In this document: piece by piece, positions 52,433 through 59,709 of the stretch
Position numbering within the stretch: the stretch's first letter is position 1
Layout: each line of letters starts with the position of its first letter
Assembly: GCA_008933635.1 (NCBI GenBank)
Contig: WBUQ01000011.1
Location: forward strand, 1-59,709
DNA from: Desulfobulbaceae bacterium
GTDB lineage: Bacteria > Desulfobacterota > Desulfobulbia > Desulfobulbales > Desulfocapsaceae
Direction: 5' to 3'
Length of the DNA stretch: 59,709 bases
The notes under the pieces: generated by a model
The model's input: only the letters and a program-made list of their open reading frames with translations
Database searches by the model: none
What the model was told of the DNA's origin: nothing
Made by a program: the position numbers and the translations under genes

Positions 52433-53773
52433 CTAGTCGCCGAAGAAGACCGAGGGCAGATAGGTGACAAGATCCGGGAAAACAACCATGCTGGCAACGC
52501 AAAGGAGCTGCAGGACGATGAAGGGAATAATGCCACGGTAGACTTCACCCATGGTGAATTCCGGCGGTGCCGCGCCCTTGAAATAAAACAGCGAGTAGCC
52601 GAATGGCGGGGTCAGAAACGACGTCTGCAGGTTCACGCAGAGGATCATTGCAAACCACAACGGGTCGAAGCCGAGATCCTGGGCGATCGGGGTGAAGATC
52701 GGCACCGTCACCAGCAGGATGGCGGCCCAGTCGATGAACATGCCGAGGATGAAGACCACCAGGTTCATCAGGAGGAGAACAACATACGGGCTGACATCCA
52801 TGCCGAGCAGCACGTCGGCGACCACGTCGCCGCCGCCGATGCTGAGGAACACCACGCTGAAGACCTTGCCACCGATGAAGAGGGCCATGACCATGCAGGT
52901 GGTGCGGGCGGTGGCCAGCGAGGCCCCGGAGATCATCTTCCAGGTACAGGTTCGTTTGAATACGGCCAGGACAAGGGCGCCGGTAGCGCCGAGGGCGGCT
53001 GCCTCGGTCGGGGTGGCGACACCGGCCAGGATGGTGCCCATGACGGCGAGGATCAGGCCGAAGGGCGGCACCAGGCTTTTGACGAACATGAAGCATTTCT
53101 GGCCGAGGGTGGCGGTCCGTTCCTCTGGCGGAATCGGCGGGCCGGCGTTGGGATTGAGGGCGCAGCGGATGCCGACGTAGGTCAGGTACAATGCGGAGAG
53201 CAGCAGGCCGGGCATGATGGCGCCGGCGAAGAGGTTGCCGACCGAGGTCTCCTTCAGGCCGGTCAGACCGGCATAAACGACCAGCATGATCGAGGGCGGG
53301 ATCAGGATGCCGAGCGTCCCCGAGGCGGTGATGATGCCGGCCGACATTGGCTTATCATAGCCGCGCTGCAGCAGGGCCGGACCAGCCATCAGGCTCATGG
53401 CGACGACGGAGGCGCCGACGATGCCGGTGGTGGCGGCAAAGACCGTCGAGACGACGATGACTGCCAGGCCCAGGCCGCCGCGCAGGCCGCCGAGGATGAC
53501 GTAGAGGGCGTCGAACAGCTCTTCCGAGACCTTGGCCCGGTCGAGGACCTGGGCCATGAAGATGAACAGCGGAATCGAGACCAGGGTGTAGTTGAGGAAG
53601 ATACCCCAGTTGTTGTTGGTGATCAGGTCGAACAGGGCCGGGATGTCGAAGCCGTTGTCGATCAGCCCGATCAGGGTTGCGGTGGCGGCCAGGGTGATCG
53701 CCAGGGGGTGGCCCAGGGCGATGGCCGCCATCAGGATGCCGAACATCAGGATGGTGAGTACTTCAGGTGTCAT
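52433..53773 (-). CDS. dctM: TRAP transporter large permease (DctM)
   Basis: A 446-residue protein with about twelve membrane segments. Family marks: LNYTLVSIPLFIFMAQVLDRAKVSEELFDAL, AVIVVSTVFAATTGIVGASVVAMSLMAGPALLQRGYD, GTLGILIPPSIMLVVYAGLT and QTSFLTPPFGYSLFYFKG. It forms the sodium-driven channel of the TRAP system with DctQ. It starts 21 bp after dctQ. Confidence 0.96.
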   Translation of the reverse strand: MTPEVLTILMFGILMAAIALGHPLAITLAATATLIGLIDNGFDIPALFDLITNNNWGIFLNYTLVSIPLFIFMAQVLDRAKVSEELFDALYVILGGLRGGLGLAVIVVSTVFAATTGIVGASVVAMSLMAGPALLQRGYDKPMSAGIITASGTLGILIPPSIMLVVYAGLTGLKETSVGNLFAGAIMPGLLLSALYLTYVGIRCALNPNAGPPIPPEERTATLGQKCFMFVKSLVPPFGLILAVMGTILAGVATPTEAAALGATGALVLAVFKRTCTWKMISGASLATARTTCMVMALFIGGKVFSVVFLSIGGGDVVADVLLGMDVSPYVVLLLMNLVVFILGMFIDWAAILLVTVPIFTPIAQDLGFDPLWFAMILCVNLQTSFLTPPFGYSLFYFKGAAPPEFTMGEVYRGIIPFIVLQLLCVASMVVFPDLVTYLPSVFFGD

Positions 53774-53794
53774 GTCGATTCTCCCGGCAGGTGG

Positions 53795-54292
53795 TTATTG
53801 GTTGGAACGGAGGGCCTGGAAGTCCTGGAGCAACTTCGAGACACCTGCCAGAAAAAAGAGGACGAAGCCGATGGCCATCACCGTTTTGTAGGGGTAGATG
53901 GCCGGCGACCAGGACGACGAGGCGCGTTCCCAGATTACCCAGGAGGTGGCCGCGTATTTGATCGACCAGATCGCCATGCAGGCCATGGTCGGTACGAAGA
54001 TCACCAGGTTGGTGATGATTCGGAGGATGGTCCGGGTTCTCGGCTGCAGTCGCGATTCGAAGATGTCGATACAGACGTGGGTGTTGGTGCGGTGGGCGTC
54101 GCCAAAACCGAGCATGTAGTGCATGCCGTAGAGAAACGTAGTCATTTCAAAACCCCACGAGGTGGGAGAGTTGAAAACGTAACGGACGATAACCTCGTAG
54201 ACCACCGCGATGATCAGCGGCAGTATCAGGTAGGAACTGTACAGTCCGGTTTTTTCATTCAGGGCATCGATGGCCCGGGAGATCGTCTGCAT
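53795..54292 (-). CDS. dctQ: TRAP transporter small permease (DctQ)
   Basis: A 165-residue four-helix membrane protein. Segments are LYSSYLILPLIIAVVYEVIV, WGFEMTTFLYGMHYMLGFG, RIITNLVIFVPTMACMAIWS and TVMAIGFVLFFLAGVSKLLQ. The NSPTSWGFEMTTFLYG stretch is typical of the family. It lies between dctP and dctM, in the usual gene order for periplasmic-binding-protein-dependent carboxylate uptake. Confidence 0.92.
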   Translation of the reverse strand: MQTISRAIDALNEKTGLYSSYLILPLIIAVVYEVIVRYVFNSPTSWGFEMTTFLYGMHYMLGFGDAHRTNTHVCIDIFESRLQPRTRTILRIITNLVIFVPTMACMAIWSIKYAATSWVIWERASSSWSPAIYPYKTVMAIGFVLFFLAGVSKLLQDFQALRSNQ

Positions 54293-54333
54293 AACGCGTC
54301 CTCTTGTCGACTGAGACTGTGAATCGTTGACAA

Positions 54334-54359
54334 GCGGCGGGGCGGATGTGCCCCGCCGC
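54334..54359 (-). repeat. Intercistronic hairpin between dctP and dctQ
   Basis: GCGGCGGGGC (54334-54343) and GCCCCGCCGC (54350-54359), a perfect 10-bp GC-rich stem with a 6-nt loop. It is 14 nt beyond the dctP stop, with no T-run. Such structures commonly protect the binding-protein message and lower expression of the permease genes. Confidence 0.75.
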
Positions 54360-54373
54360 GGTGAAGGTTGTTT

Positions 54374-55528
54374 TTACTGGAGGCGCTTGCCGTTGATGTA
54401 GTCGTCGATCGGCCAGGGAGCGAGGCCGCTTCTGATCTCACGCCACTCGGCGAAGTCCTTCTTGAACAGTTCCTGGGAGTCGAGGGTGGCCTTGACGCCC
54501 GGGTTCTTGGCCTTCAGATCTTCGAGGTAGGTCTTGGTCTGCTTGGCGAAGTTGGTGATGGCGTCATTATCCATCTTCACGAATTCGACCTTCTGCTTGA
54601 ACAGCTTGATCGCTTCGATATTCAGGTTTTCCTGCCAGGCGGTGGACCACAGCTGGGTCTCCTTGGCGGCGATGTCGACGATCCACTTCAGGTCCGCCGG
54701 CAGCTTGTTGTAGGCATCCTTGTTGAAGAACAGGGCGCACTGGACCGACGGCTGATGCACGCCGGGGGTGATGACGTACTTGGTGATTTCGTCGAAGCCC
54801 ATCGGGTAGTTCATCGCCGGGGTGCTGAACTCGGCGCCGTCGATGACACCGCGCTCCAGCGCCAGGTAGATCTCGCCGCCGGGCAGCGGGGTGACGGAGG
54901 CGCCGAGCTGGGTCATGATGTCCATGTACCAGCCGGGGGTGCGGACGCGCATGCCCTTGAAGTCTTCCATCTTGGTGGCTTTCTTGTTGGAGAAGAAACC
55001 CATCTCCTGACCGCCGTTGCCGCCGGGCAGGGCATAGAGATTATATTTTCCGTACAGTTCCTGCATCTGCTCGAGACCGCCGCGCTCATAGAGCCAGATA
55101 TTGTAGCCTTCGGTATCGAGGCCGAAGGGGACGGAGGCGAAGGAGACGAAGTTCTGATCCTTGCCCTGCCAGTAGCCCGGCCAGTCATGACCGACTTCGG
55201 CGGAACCCTTGCTGACGGCGTCGAACGACTCCATTGCACCCACCAGCTCACCGGCGGAGAACAGCTTGATCTCCAGGCGGCCGCCGGAGGCCAGGGCGAC
55301 GGAATCGGCGAAATGCTGGGCCATATCGTAGAACAGCAGTCCCTTGGACCAGGGCATGACCATCTTCCACTTGAAGGTCTCCTCACTCGGTTTGATGGTC
55401 CGCAGTTCCTTCTTCACAGCCTCGTGCCGTTTGTCGGCACCGAATTTCTCGCGGGCGGCATCGGCGTTGGTTACCGCTACCGACAGAGATAAAGCGGCAA
55501 CGGTGGTGATGATCCAGTTTTTCTTCAT
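54374..55528 (-). CDS. dctP: TRAP transporter solute-binding protein (DctP/TakP-like)
   Basis: A 384-residue periplasmic binding protein. The signal peptide is MKKNWIITTVAALSLSVAV ending near NADA. FKWKMVMPWSKGLLFYDMAQ is the domain start; FKGMRVRTPGWYMDIMTQLG holds the carboxylate-binding Arg, and ALERGVIDGAEFSTPAMNYP plus FDEITKYVITPGVHQPS resemble proteins binding 2-oxo acids or lactate (TakP and Thermus TTHA0766 types). Neighbouring lactate dehydrogenase genes favour lactate or pyruvate. ATG 55528 has GGAGGG upstream. It is the first gene of the operon and is preceded by the sigma54 promoter. The ligand is inferred. Confidence 0.92.
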   Translation of the reverse strand: MKKNWIITTVAALSLSVAVTNADAAREKFGADKRHEAVKKELRTIKPSEETFKWKMVMPWSKGLLFYDMAQHFADSVALASGGRLEIKLFSAGELVGAMESFDAVSKGSAEVGHDWPGYWQGKDQNFVSFASVPFGLDTEGYNIWLYERGGLEQMQELYGKYNLYALPGGNGGQEMGFFSNKKATKMEDFKGMRVRTPGWYMDIMTQLGASVTPLPGGEIYLALERGVIDGAEFSTPAMNYPMGFDEITKYVITPGVHQPSVQCALFFNKDAYNKLPADLKWIVDIAAKETQLWSTAWQENLNIEAIKLFKQKVEFVKMDNDAITNFAKQTKTYLEDLKAKNPGVKATLDSQELFKKDFAEWREIRSGLAPWPIDDYINGKRLQ

Positions 55529-55659
55529 GGTTCCCTCCTTCAAAGAAGTGGATGGTGTGGGCACCGGAGAATCCGGCACGATCGATATGGAAGATACTGT
55601 ACCACGCTGGTGATAAGAGCATCCGTACTGCCTGTGCAGTTCTCGACAGAAGGAAGACA

Positions 55660-55675
55660 AGCAACTGGCGTGCCA
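55660..55675 (-). promoter_or_regulatory. Sigma54 (-24/-12) promoter of the TRAP/lactate operon
   Basis: Read on the minus strand: TGGCACG-CCAG-TTGCT, a full match to the consensus TGGCACG-N4-TTGC(A/T). It leaves a 5' UTR of about 120 nt to the dctP start. A sigma54-dependent activator gene lies upstream in the opposite direction, which is the expected arrangement. Confidence 0.9.
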
Positions 55676-55756
55676 GTAGAGACGGTGTTGCTGCATTGTG
55701 AATTAGGTCGAAAATTCAGCGGATTGGTTTTTCGATGGGAAGGAGAGGGCCGGAGG

Positions 55757-55774
55757 TGTATGAAATTCTGGACA
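55757..55774. promoter_or_regulatory. Activator-binding site candidate, copy 1
   Basis: TGTATGAAATTCTGGACA, sharing 13-14 of 18 bases with the other two copies. It lies about 110-125 bp upstream of the predicted sigma54 start, the normal distance for an enhancer-type site. Confidence 0.6.
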
Positions 55775-55860
55775 GCAAGGTTGGCCAGATGGGCTCAATA
55801 CGTCGACGGAGTAGCTACCGATCAAATGTAACGCAGCGTGATATCTATACAAATCAAAAC

Positions 55861-55878
55861 AGTCCGAAATTGCGGACA
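55861..55878. promoter_or_regulatory. Activator-binding site candidate, copy 2
   Basis: AGTCCGAAATTGCGGACA, an inverted repeat (GTCCG...CGGAC). It is 104 bp from copy 1, close to ten helical turns, so both would face the same side of the DNA. Confidence 0.65.
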
Positions 55879-56117
55879 GAGGTGGCGACTGTTTTTCAAT
55901 TCAGAATGAAGGTTCATGAACGGGTGCCGGTGTGGGGATCAGAATTCATTGCGTACCTGTACAGCCGCCATGCCATGGTGCAATTAATGTCATTAATACA
56001 TATGAATAGACTATTCAATTGCCAAGGGTGATGGTGTCTCAGACAGATATTTCACCCAAACTGAACCGGCGAAATGATGTGGAAGGCAGGGGGAGGAAAT
56101 GATCATGGCACAATTCC

Positions 56118-56135
56118 TGTCCGATATTTTGGACA
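56118..56135. promoter_or_regulatory. Activator-binding site candidate, copy 3
   Basis: TGTCCGATATTTTGGACA, the most symmetrical copy (TGTCC...GGACA), matching copy 2 at 14 of 18 positions. It lies close to the activator gene and may also control that gene. Confidence 0.65.
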
Positions 56136-56303
56136 GCCAGTACAGCTGTCCTCCGGAACGTGATCGGGACGACTTTCCGGTGGACTTTGACAGGGTGAAT
56201 GTGTATCAATAAATATACATGTATCAAAATGTCACGCCTGCTGAGAGGCAGAGATGGGCTCTTCCGGGAAGATCCGGCTCAGGAAATCAACGAGGTGGCT
56301 GAA

Positions 56304-57719
56304 ATGACGGACAACCGATCGCAGGCCGGGACGGCGGCGCTGCTTGAGCAGCTGGAACTGTTCCAGCTGATCTTCGATAACATCCCGAGCGGAGCGATGA
56401 TCACCACTCCCGGTGGCATAGTCACGCACCTCAATAAGCCATACGCCCGGTTTCTCGGTATCGACGTTGCGAAGAGTATCGGCCGGCATTGCACCGAGGT
56501 GGTGGAAAACACCAGAATGCATGTTGTCGGGGCCACCGGGGTGGCGGAGATCAACCAGATCCAGATGATCCGGGGGCAGAACATCGTCGTCCACCGCATT
56601 CCGCTGAACAAGGGGGAGCGGGTGATCGCCGTATTCGGCCTGGTGATGTTCCAGGACATCAGCGAGATCGTCAAGCTCGCCCGTAAACTCCACTCCCTCG
56701 AATCGAAGGTCAAGAACTACGAAAAGGAGCTGATGAACCTGCGTTCCACCCGTTATACCCTGGACAGCATCATCGGCACCAGCACCGCCATCAATGCCCT
56801 GAAGCAGCAGGCGCTGGTGGCAGCCGGCAACACCTCGCCGGTGCTGATCACCGGTGAGAGCGGCACCGGCAAGGAACTCTTCGCCCAGGCTGTGCACAAT
56901 GCCGGTCCGCGCAAACTGCGGCCGTTCATCCAGATCAACTGCGCCGCCATCCCCAAGGATCTGCTCGAGTCGGAACTGTTCGGCTATGACCGTGGCGCCT
57001 TCACCGGCGCCCTTGCCGGTGGCAAACCGGGAAAATTCGAGCTGGCCGATCAGGGAACGATCTTCCTCGACGAGGTCGGCGATCTGCCGCTGGACATGCA
57101 GCCCAAGCTGCTGCGGGTTCTGGAGGAGAAATGCTTCGAGCGGATTGGCGGCAATACCCTCATCCGCTCCGACTTCCGGCTGATTGCCGCCACCAACCAG
57201 ACGCTCGAGGAGATGATCAGTCGCGGCCAGTTCCGCCGCGATCTCTATTACCGGCTGAATGTCATCGCCTTGAACATCCCTCCGCTGCGGGAGCGGAAGG
57301 AGGATATCCTGCCCCTGACCGTGCATCTGCTGGCGGAGCTGTCCCGCCGGAACGGCTGCAGTGCAGTCGGCATCAGTCAGGCGGCGATGGAGGCGCTGAT
57401 CGGCCGGACATGGCCGGGAAATGTCAGAGAACTGTCCAATGTGCTGGAGAGGGCCATGATAGCCATGCATGGCGAAGAGATTGAGGTGGCGGACCTGCCC
57501 TTCATGCCGAAGGCGGTCAGGTCGGAGAGGCCGGAGCCGGTGAATATCAGGTTCCGCGATGTCCAGGCCGACGCGGAGAAGTCGGCTCTGCTGGCAGCCC
57601 TGCGAAAAACCGGCTACAACAAGGCCCGGGCGGCAGCCCTGCTGGGCATCCACCGAACCTTGCTGTATAAGAAACTGAAGAAGTACGGTCTGCCGCTGCA
57701 GGGCCCACCGGCTATGTAG
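56304..57719 (+). CDS. Sigma54-dependent activator with PAS domain (LurR-like by context)
   Basis: A 471-residue enhancer-binding protein. An N-terminal PAS sensor (about 18-115: LIFDNIPSGAMITTPGGIV), a short coiled coil (125-150), an AAA+ domain with Walker A GESGTGKE (184-191), GAFTGA (231-236) that contacts sigma54, and Walker B IFLDEVGDLP, then a Fis-type HTH (NKARAAALLGIHRTLLYKKL) at the C-terminus. There is no receiver domain, so it senses a ligand directly. Divergent from the TRAP-lactate operon, which has a sigma54 promoter and three palindromes. In Desulfovibrio a sigma54 activator, LurR, controls lactate genes; this may be its counterpart. ATG 56304 follows GAGGTGG; in-frame ATGs at 56199 and 56229 are alternatives. 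Confidence 0.92.
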   Translation: MTDNRSQAGTAALLEQLELFQLIFDNIPSGAMITTPGGIVTHLNKPYARFLGIDVAKSIGRHCTEVVENTRMHVVGATGVAEINQIQMIRGQNIVVHRIPLNKGERVIAVFGLVMFQDISEIVKLARKLHSLESKVKNYEKELMNLRSTRYTLDSIIGTSTAINALKQQALVAAGNTSPVLITGESGTGKELFAQAVHNAGPRKLRPFIQINCAAIPKDLLESELFGYDRGAFTGALAGGKPGKFELADQGTIFLDEVGDLPLDMQPKLLRVLEEKCFERIGGNTLIRSDFRLIAATNQTLEEMISRGQFRRDLYYRLNVIALNIPPLRERKEDILPLTVHLLAELSRRNGCSAVGISQAAMEALIGRTWPGNVRELSNVLERAMIAMHGEEIEVADLPFMPKAVRSERPEPVNIRFRDVQADAEKSALLAALRKTGYNKARAAALLGIHRTLLYKKLKKYGLPLQGPPAM

Positions 57720-57744
57720 TCATTTTGCTACATAGCCGGTGGGC
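57703..57744. terminator. Perfect 17-bp hairpin across the activator stop codon
   Basis: GCCCACCGGCTATGTAG (57703-57719) and CTACATAGCCGGTGGGC (57728-57744) are perfect complements with an 8-nt loop. The left arm encodes the last residues and TAG stop. No T-run follows. It lies between convergent genes, so it may block read-through both ways. Confidence 0.6.
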
Positions 57745-57778
57745 TGGCTGGGCAACCGGGCGAAAGGGGATCCGCTGT

Positions 57779-59395
57779 TCAGAATTCCTGCCGCAGGCCC
57801 ATGGGCTGGTGCTGGAAGATCCTGGCGTCCATCAGTCTTGGCTGGGTGCGGATGAACGGCGGGAAATCCATCTGGGCGAGGATGTCCCGCTCCAGATCGA
57901 TGCCCGGGGCGATCTCCACCAGTTCCATCCCCTCGTCGGTCAGCATAAACACGCAGCGTTCGGTGATGTAGAGCACCGGCTGGCCCTTCGAGACCGCATA
58001 AGGACCGGAAAACGTTACATGCTCGACCTGATCGACGAATTTCCGGACACTGCCCTCCTTTTCAATCCGCAACGCGCCATCCCTGACCGAAATCTCCAGG
58101 CCGCCGGCGGTGAAGGTGCCGACGAAAACCACCTTCTTGGCGCTCTGGCTGATGTTGATGAAACCGCCGGCCCCGGCCAGCCGGGTCCCGAACTTGCTGA
58201 CGTTGAGGTTGCCGTGGCGATCGGCCTGGGCCAGTCCCAGGAAGGCCAGGTCCAGGCCGCCTCCGTCGTAGAAGTCGAACTGCGAAGGCTGGTCGATCAG
58301 GGCGTCGGTATTGAGGGCGGCGCCGAAGTTGAGGCCGCCGGCTGGAAGTCCGCCAATGACGCCGGGTTCGGCGGTCAGGGTAATGTAATCGAGGATCTGT
58401 TCCTCGGCTGCGACATTGGAAATCCCTTCCGGCATACCGATGCCGAGGTTGACGATGCCGTCGGCTGTCAGTTCGAGGGCCGCGCGGCGGGCGATGATCT
58501 TGCGGTCGCTCATCTCGATGGTCGGCAGGGCGTGCACCGGCATCTTGATTTCACAGCTGTAGGAGGGATTGTACTGGGTTCCGAAGGTCTGCCAGTGGTT
58601 GCGGGAATCGGAGATCACCACCCGGTCCACCAGGATGCCCGGGATCTTGACCTGACGGGCGTTGAGGCTGCCCCGTTCAGCGACCCGTTCCACCTGGACG
58701 ATGACGATGCCGCCGCTGTTGTGTGCGGCGGTGGCGATGGCCAGGGCCTCGAGGGTCAGGGCCTCGCGCTCCATGGTGATATTGCCGTCGGTATCGGCCG
58801 TCGTTCCCCGCAACAGGGCGACATGGATGGGAAATGTCTTGTAGGCCAGGTAGTCACGGCCGTCGAAGGTGATGTGTTCGACCAGGTCTTCGGTGGTGAT
58901 GCTGTTGATCTTCCCCCCGCCGTGGCGCGGGTCGACGAAGGTGTCGAGGCCGACGGTGGTGATGGTTCGCGGCTTTTTGGCGGCGATGTCCCGGTAGAGG
59001 TGGGAGATTACCCCCTGGGGAAGATTGTAGCCCTCGATCAGGTTGTCCAGGGCCAGTTTCTGCAGTTTCGGTACCAGCCCCCAGTGACCGCCGACTACCC
59101 GCCGCACCAGGCCGGGATGGCCGAGGTGATTGAGCCCCCGCTCCTTGCCGTCGCCCTGTCCGGCGGCATAGACGACCGTCAGGTCGCGGGGCTGCCCGTG
59201 CTGGACATAGTACTCCTCCAAGGCGATTGCCAGCTGTTCGGGAAAGCCGATGCCGACGAAACCGCCGGTGGCAATCGTGTCGCCGGTGCGGATCAGGCGG
59301 ACGGCCTCTTCGGCGGAAACGACTTTTTCCCGGCGAACATGTCGACGGGGGGAACTGGACTGCTGGCTTCGGGAGGTGGAGGCGTTGTTTTCCAT
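57779..59395 (-). CDS. Acyl-CoA:carboxylate CoA-transferase (propionate CoA-transferase-like)
   Basis: A 539-residue family I CoA-transferase in which the two half-domains are fused, as in propionate CoA-transferase. The N-terminal half has [22 protein letters not shown], and the C-terminal half has [17 protein letters not shown] and the active-site [14 protein letters not shown], whose Glu forms the CoA thioester. Exchange between acetyl-CoA and propionate, lactate or a similar acid is likely; the exact pair is unknown. ATG 59395 was chosen; the frame is open to 59461 but lacks family similarity. It converges on the activator gene and is divergent from the SDR gene. Confidence 0.88.
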   Translation of the reverse strand: MENNASTSRSQQSSSPRRHVRREKVVSAEEAVRLIRTGDTIATGGFVGIGFPEQLAIALEEYYVQHGQPRDLTVVYAAGQGDGKERGLNHLGHPGLVRRVVGGHWGLVPKLQKLALDNLIEGYNLPQGVISHLYRDIAAKKPRTITTVGLDTFVDPRHGGGKINSITTEDLVEHITFDGRDYLAYKTFPIHVALLRGTTADTDGNITMEREALTLEALAIATAAHNSGGIVIVQVERVAERGSLNARQVKIPGILVDRVVISDSRNHWQTFGTQYNPSYSCEIKMPVHALPTIEMSDRKIIARRAALELTADGIVNLGIGMPEGISNVAAEEQILDYITLTAEPGVIGGLPAGGLNFGAALNTDALIDQPSQFDFYDGGGLDLAFLGLAQADRHGNLNVSKFGTRLAGAGGFINISQSAKKVVFVGTFTAGGLEISVRDGALRIEKEGSVRKFVDQVEHVTFSGPYAVSKGQPVLYITERCVFMLTDEGMELVEIAPGIDLERDILAQMDFPPFIRTQPRLMDARIFQHQPMGLRQEF

Positions 59396-59641
59396 GGAGA
59401 TGTCGGTGCTTGAAGGATAATGGTCTGTGGCAAGGCTGCATGCCGGAGTTGTTGTCCTCAAGGATTAGCAAGATAGATGCCAGATGGGAGAAAGGCGACG
59501 AACAGACCCTGGTTGTCTGCTGGCTTGGAATTTGCACGAAAGATCGGCGCGTCGCTGGTCGATGCAGCAGGACTGTCGGCAGAGGCGGTTGCCAACTCCC
59601 ATCAACCACGCATCGGTGAGGTCACCGAAAAGGAGCGGATC

Positions 59642-59709
59642 ATGCTGAAAATCGAAGGTTCAACAGCCGTCATTACCGGCGGCGGCAGTGGTATCGGCAG
59701 GGCTTTGGC
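59642..59709 (+). CDS. Short-chain dehydrogenase/reductase, N-terminal fragment
   Basis: The first 22 residues, MLKIEGSTAVITGGGSGIGR onwards, show the Rossmann beta-1 strand and the SDR cofactor motif TGGGSGIG. AAAGGAG lies 7 nt before the ATG. The gene runs off the window end, so substrate cannot be judged. It is divergent from the CoA-transferase, and a shared acyl-CoA or hydroxyacid role is only a guess. Confidence 0.8.
   Translation, partial: MLKIEGSTAVITGGGSGIGRAL

Larger units (their letters stand above)
55529..56303. other. Regulatory gap between the TRAP operon and the sigma54 activator
   Basis: 775 bp without a credible gene. It carries the sigma54 promoter for dctP (55660-55675) and three copies of an 18-bp imperfect palindrome. 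Next to the third copy lies a further inverted repeat, GGACAGC-cagtaca-GCTGTCC (56131-56151). The DNA between 55830 and 56040 is AT-rich compared with the genes around it. Confidence 0.7.

Noticed and set aside
57725-59413. Open frame of 562 codons opposite the CoA-transferase
   Set aside because: The minus-strand protein has a complete CoA-transferase signature; the plus-strand frame has none.
59410-59450. A sigma54-like TGGCAAGG...TGC element before the CoA-transferase
   Set aside because: The GG and GC pairs are not separated by the required spacing, so it does not fit the -24/-12 pattern.
1-59709. CRISPR arrays, insertion sequences or prophage
   Set aside because: No regularly spaced repeats, transposase, integrase or terminal inverted repeats were seen on either strand.

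Overview
The window looks like the chromosome of an anaerobic, lactate- and hydrogen-oxidising member of the Desulfobacterota. Its G+C content is high (close to 60% by eye). A Desulfobulbales- or Desulfuromonadales-type bacterium fits best, but that is inference. The grounds are an anaerobic CbiK chelatase, a Tat-exported periplasmic NiFe hydrogenase with its full hyp set, a sulfate-reducer-style lactate cluster (GlcDF plus a fused LutB-LutA and LutC) next to a sigma54 activator, DUF3373 and DUF401 proteins, and a prkA-yhbH-spoVR cluster. I saw no phage genes, insertion sequences, CRISPR arrays, tRNA or rRNA genes.

Layout. 1-6.3 kb: the 3' part of a RecD2-type helicase, a small HAD protein and a single-chain purL. 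6.3-8.7 kb (minus strand): a PAS/HTH regulator, RidA and an L-cysteine desulfidase-like protein. 8.9-16.5 kb (plus strand): a stress-type cluster with prkA, yhbH, spoVR and a second, diverged prkA-like kinase, behind a strong sigma70-like promoter. 16.5-23.2 kb: cbiK, a DUF3373 outer-membrane protein, pgeF, a decayed two-component system, an EEP-family phosphatase/nuclease and hemC. 23.3-33.4 kb (minus strand): one long NiFe-hydrogenase operon, hyaA-hyaB-cytochrome b-hypF-hypC-hypD-hypE-protease-hypA-hypB, where hypA appears to have lost its start codon. 33.8-42.7 kb: housekeeping genes (pcnB, a nitronate-monooxygenase-like flavoprotein, hisS, aspS, hslO) plus a chalcone-isomerase-like secreted protein and a DUF401 permease. 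42.8-55.5 kb (minus strand): NhaB, an OFA-type MFS carrier, LutAB fusion, LutC, GlcF, GlcD, a universal stress protein and a TRAP transporter (DctM, DctQ, DctP). 56.3-59.7 kb: the divergent sigma54 activator, a CoA-transferase and the start of a short-chain dehydrogenase.

How it fits together. The 55.5-to-44.8 kb genes read as one uptake-and-oxidation unit for lactate or a related 2-hydroxy acid. A TRAP importer feeds two different membrane-associated dehydrogenase systems. A near-perfect sigma54 promoter precedes dctP, and three copies of an 18-bp imperfect palindrome lie between that promoter and the activator gene. The hydrogenase operon is preceded by AT-rich DNA holding a near-consensus Fur box and candidate promoters. 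The most checkable observations are the three-site sigma54 control region, the single-base loss of the HypA initiator, the four-gene prkA cluster with two kinases, and the decayed response regulator and histidine kinase pair.
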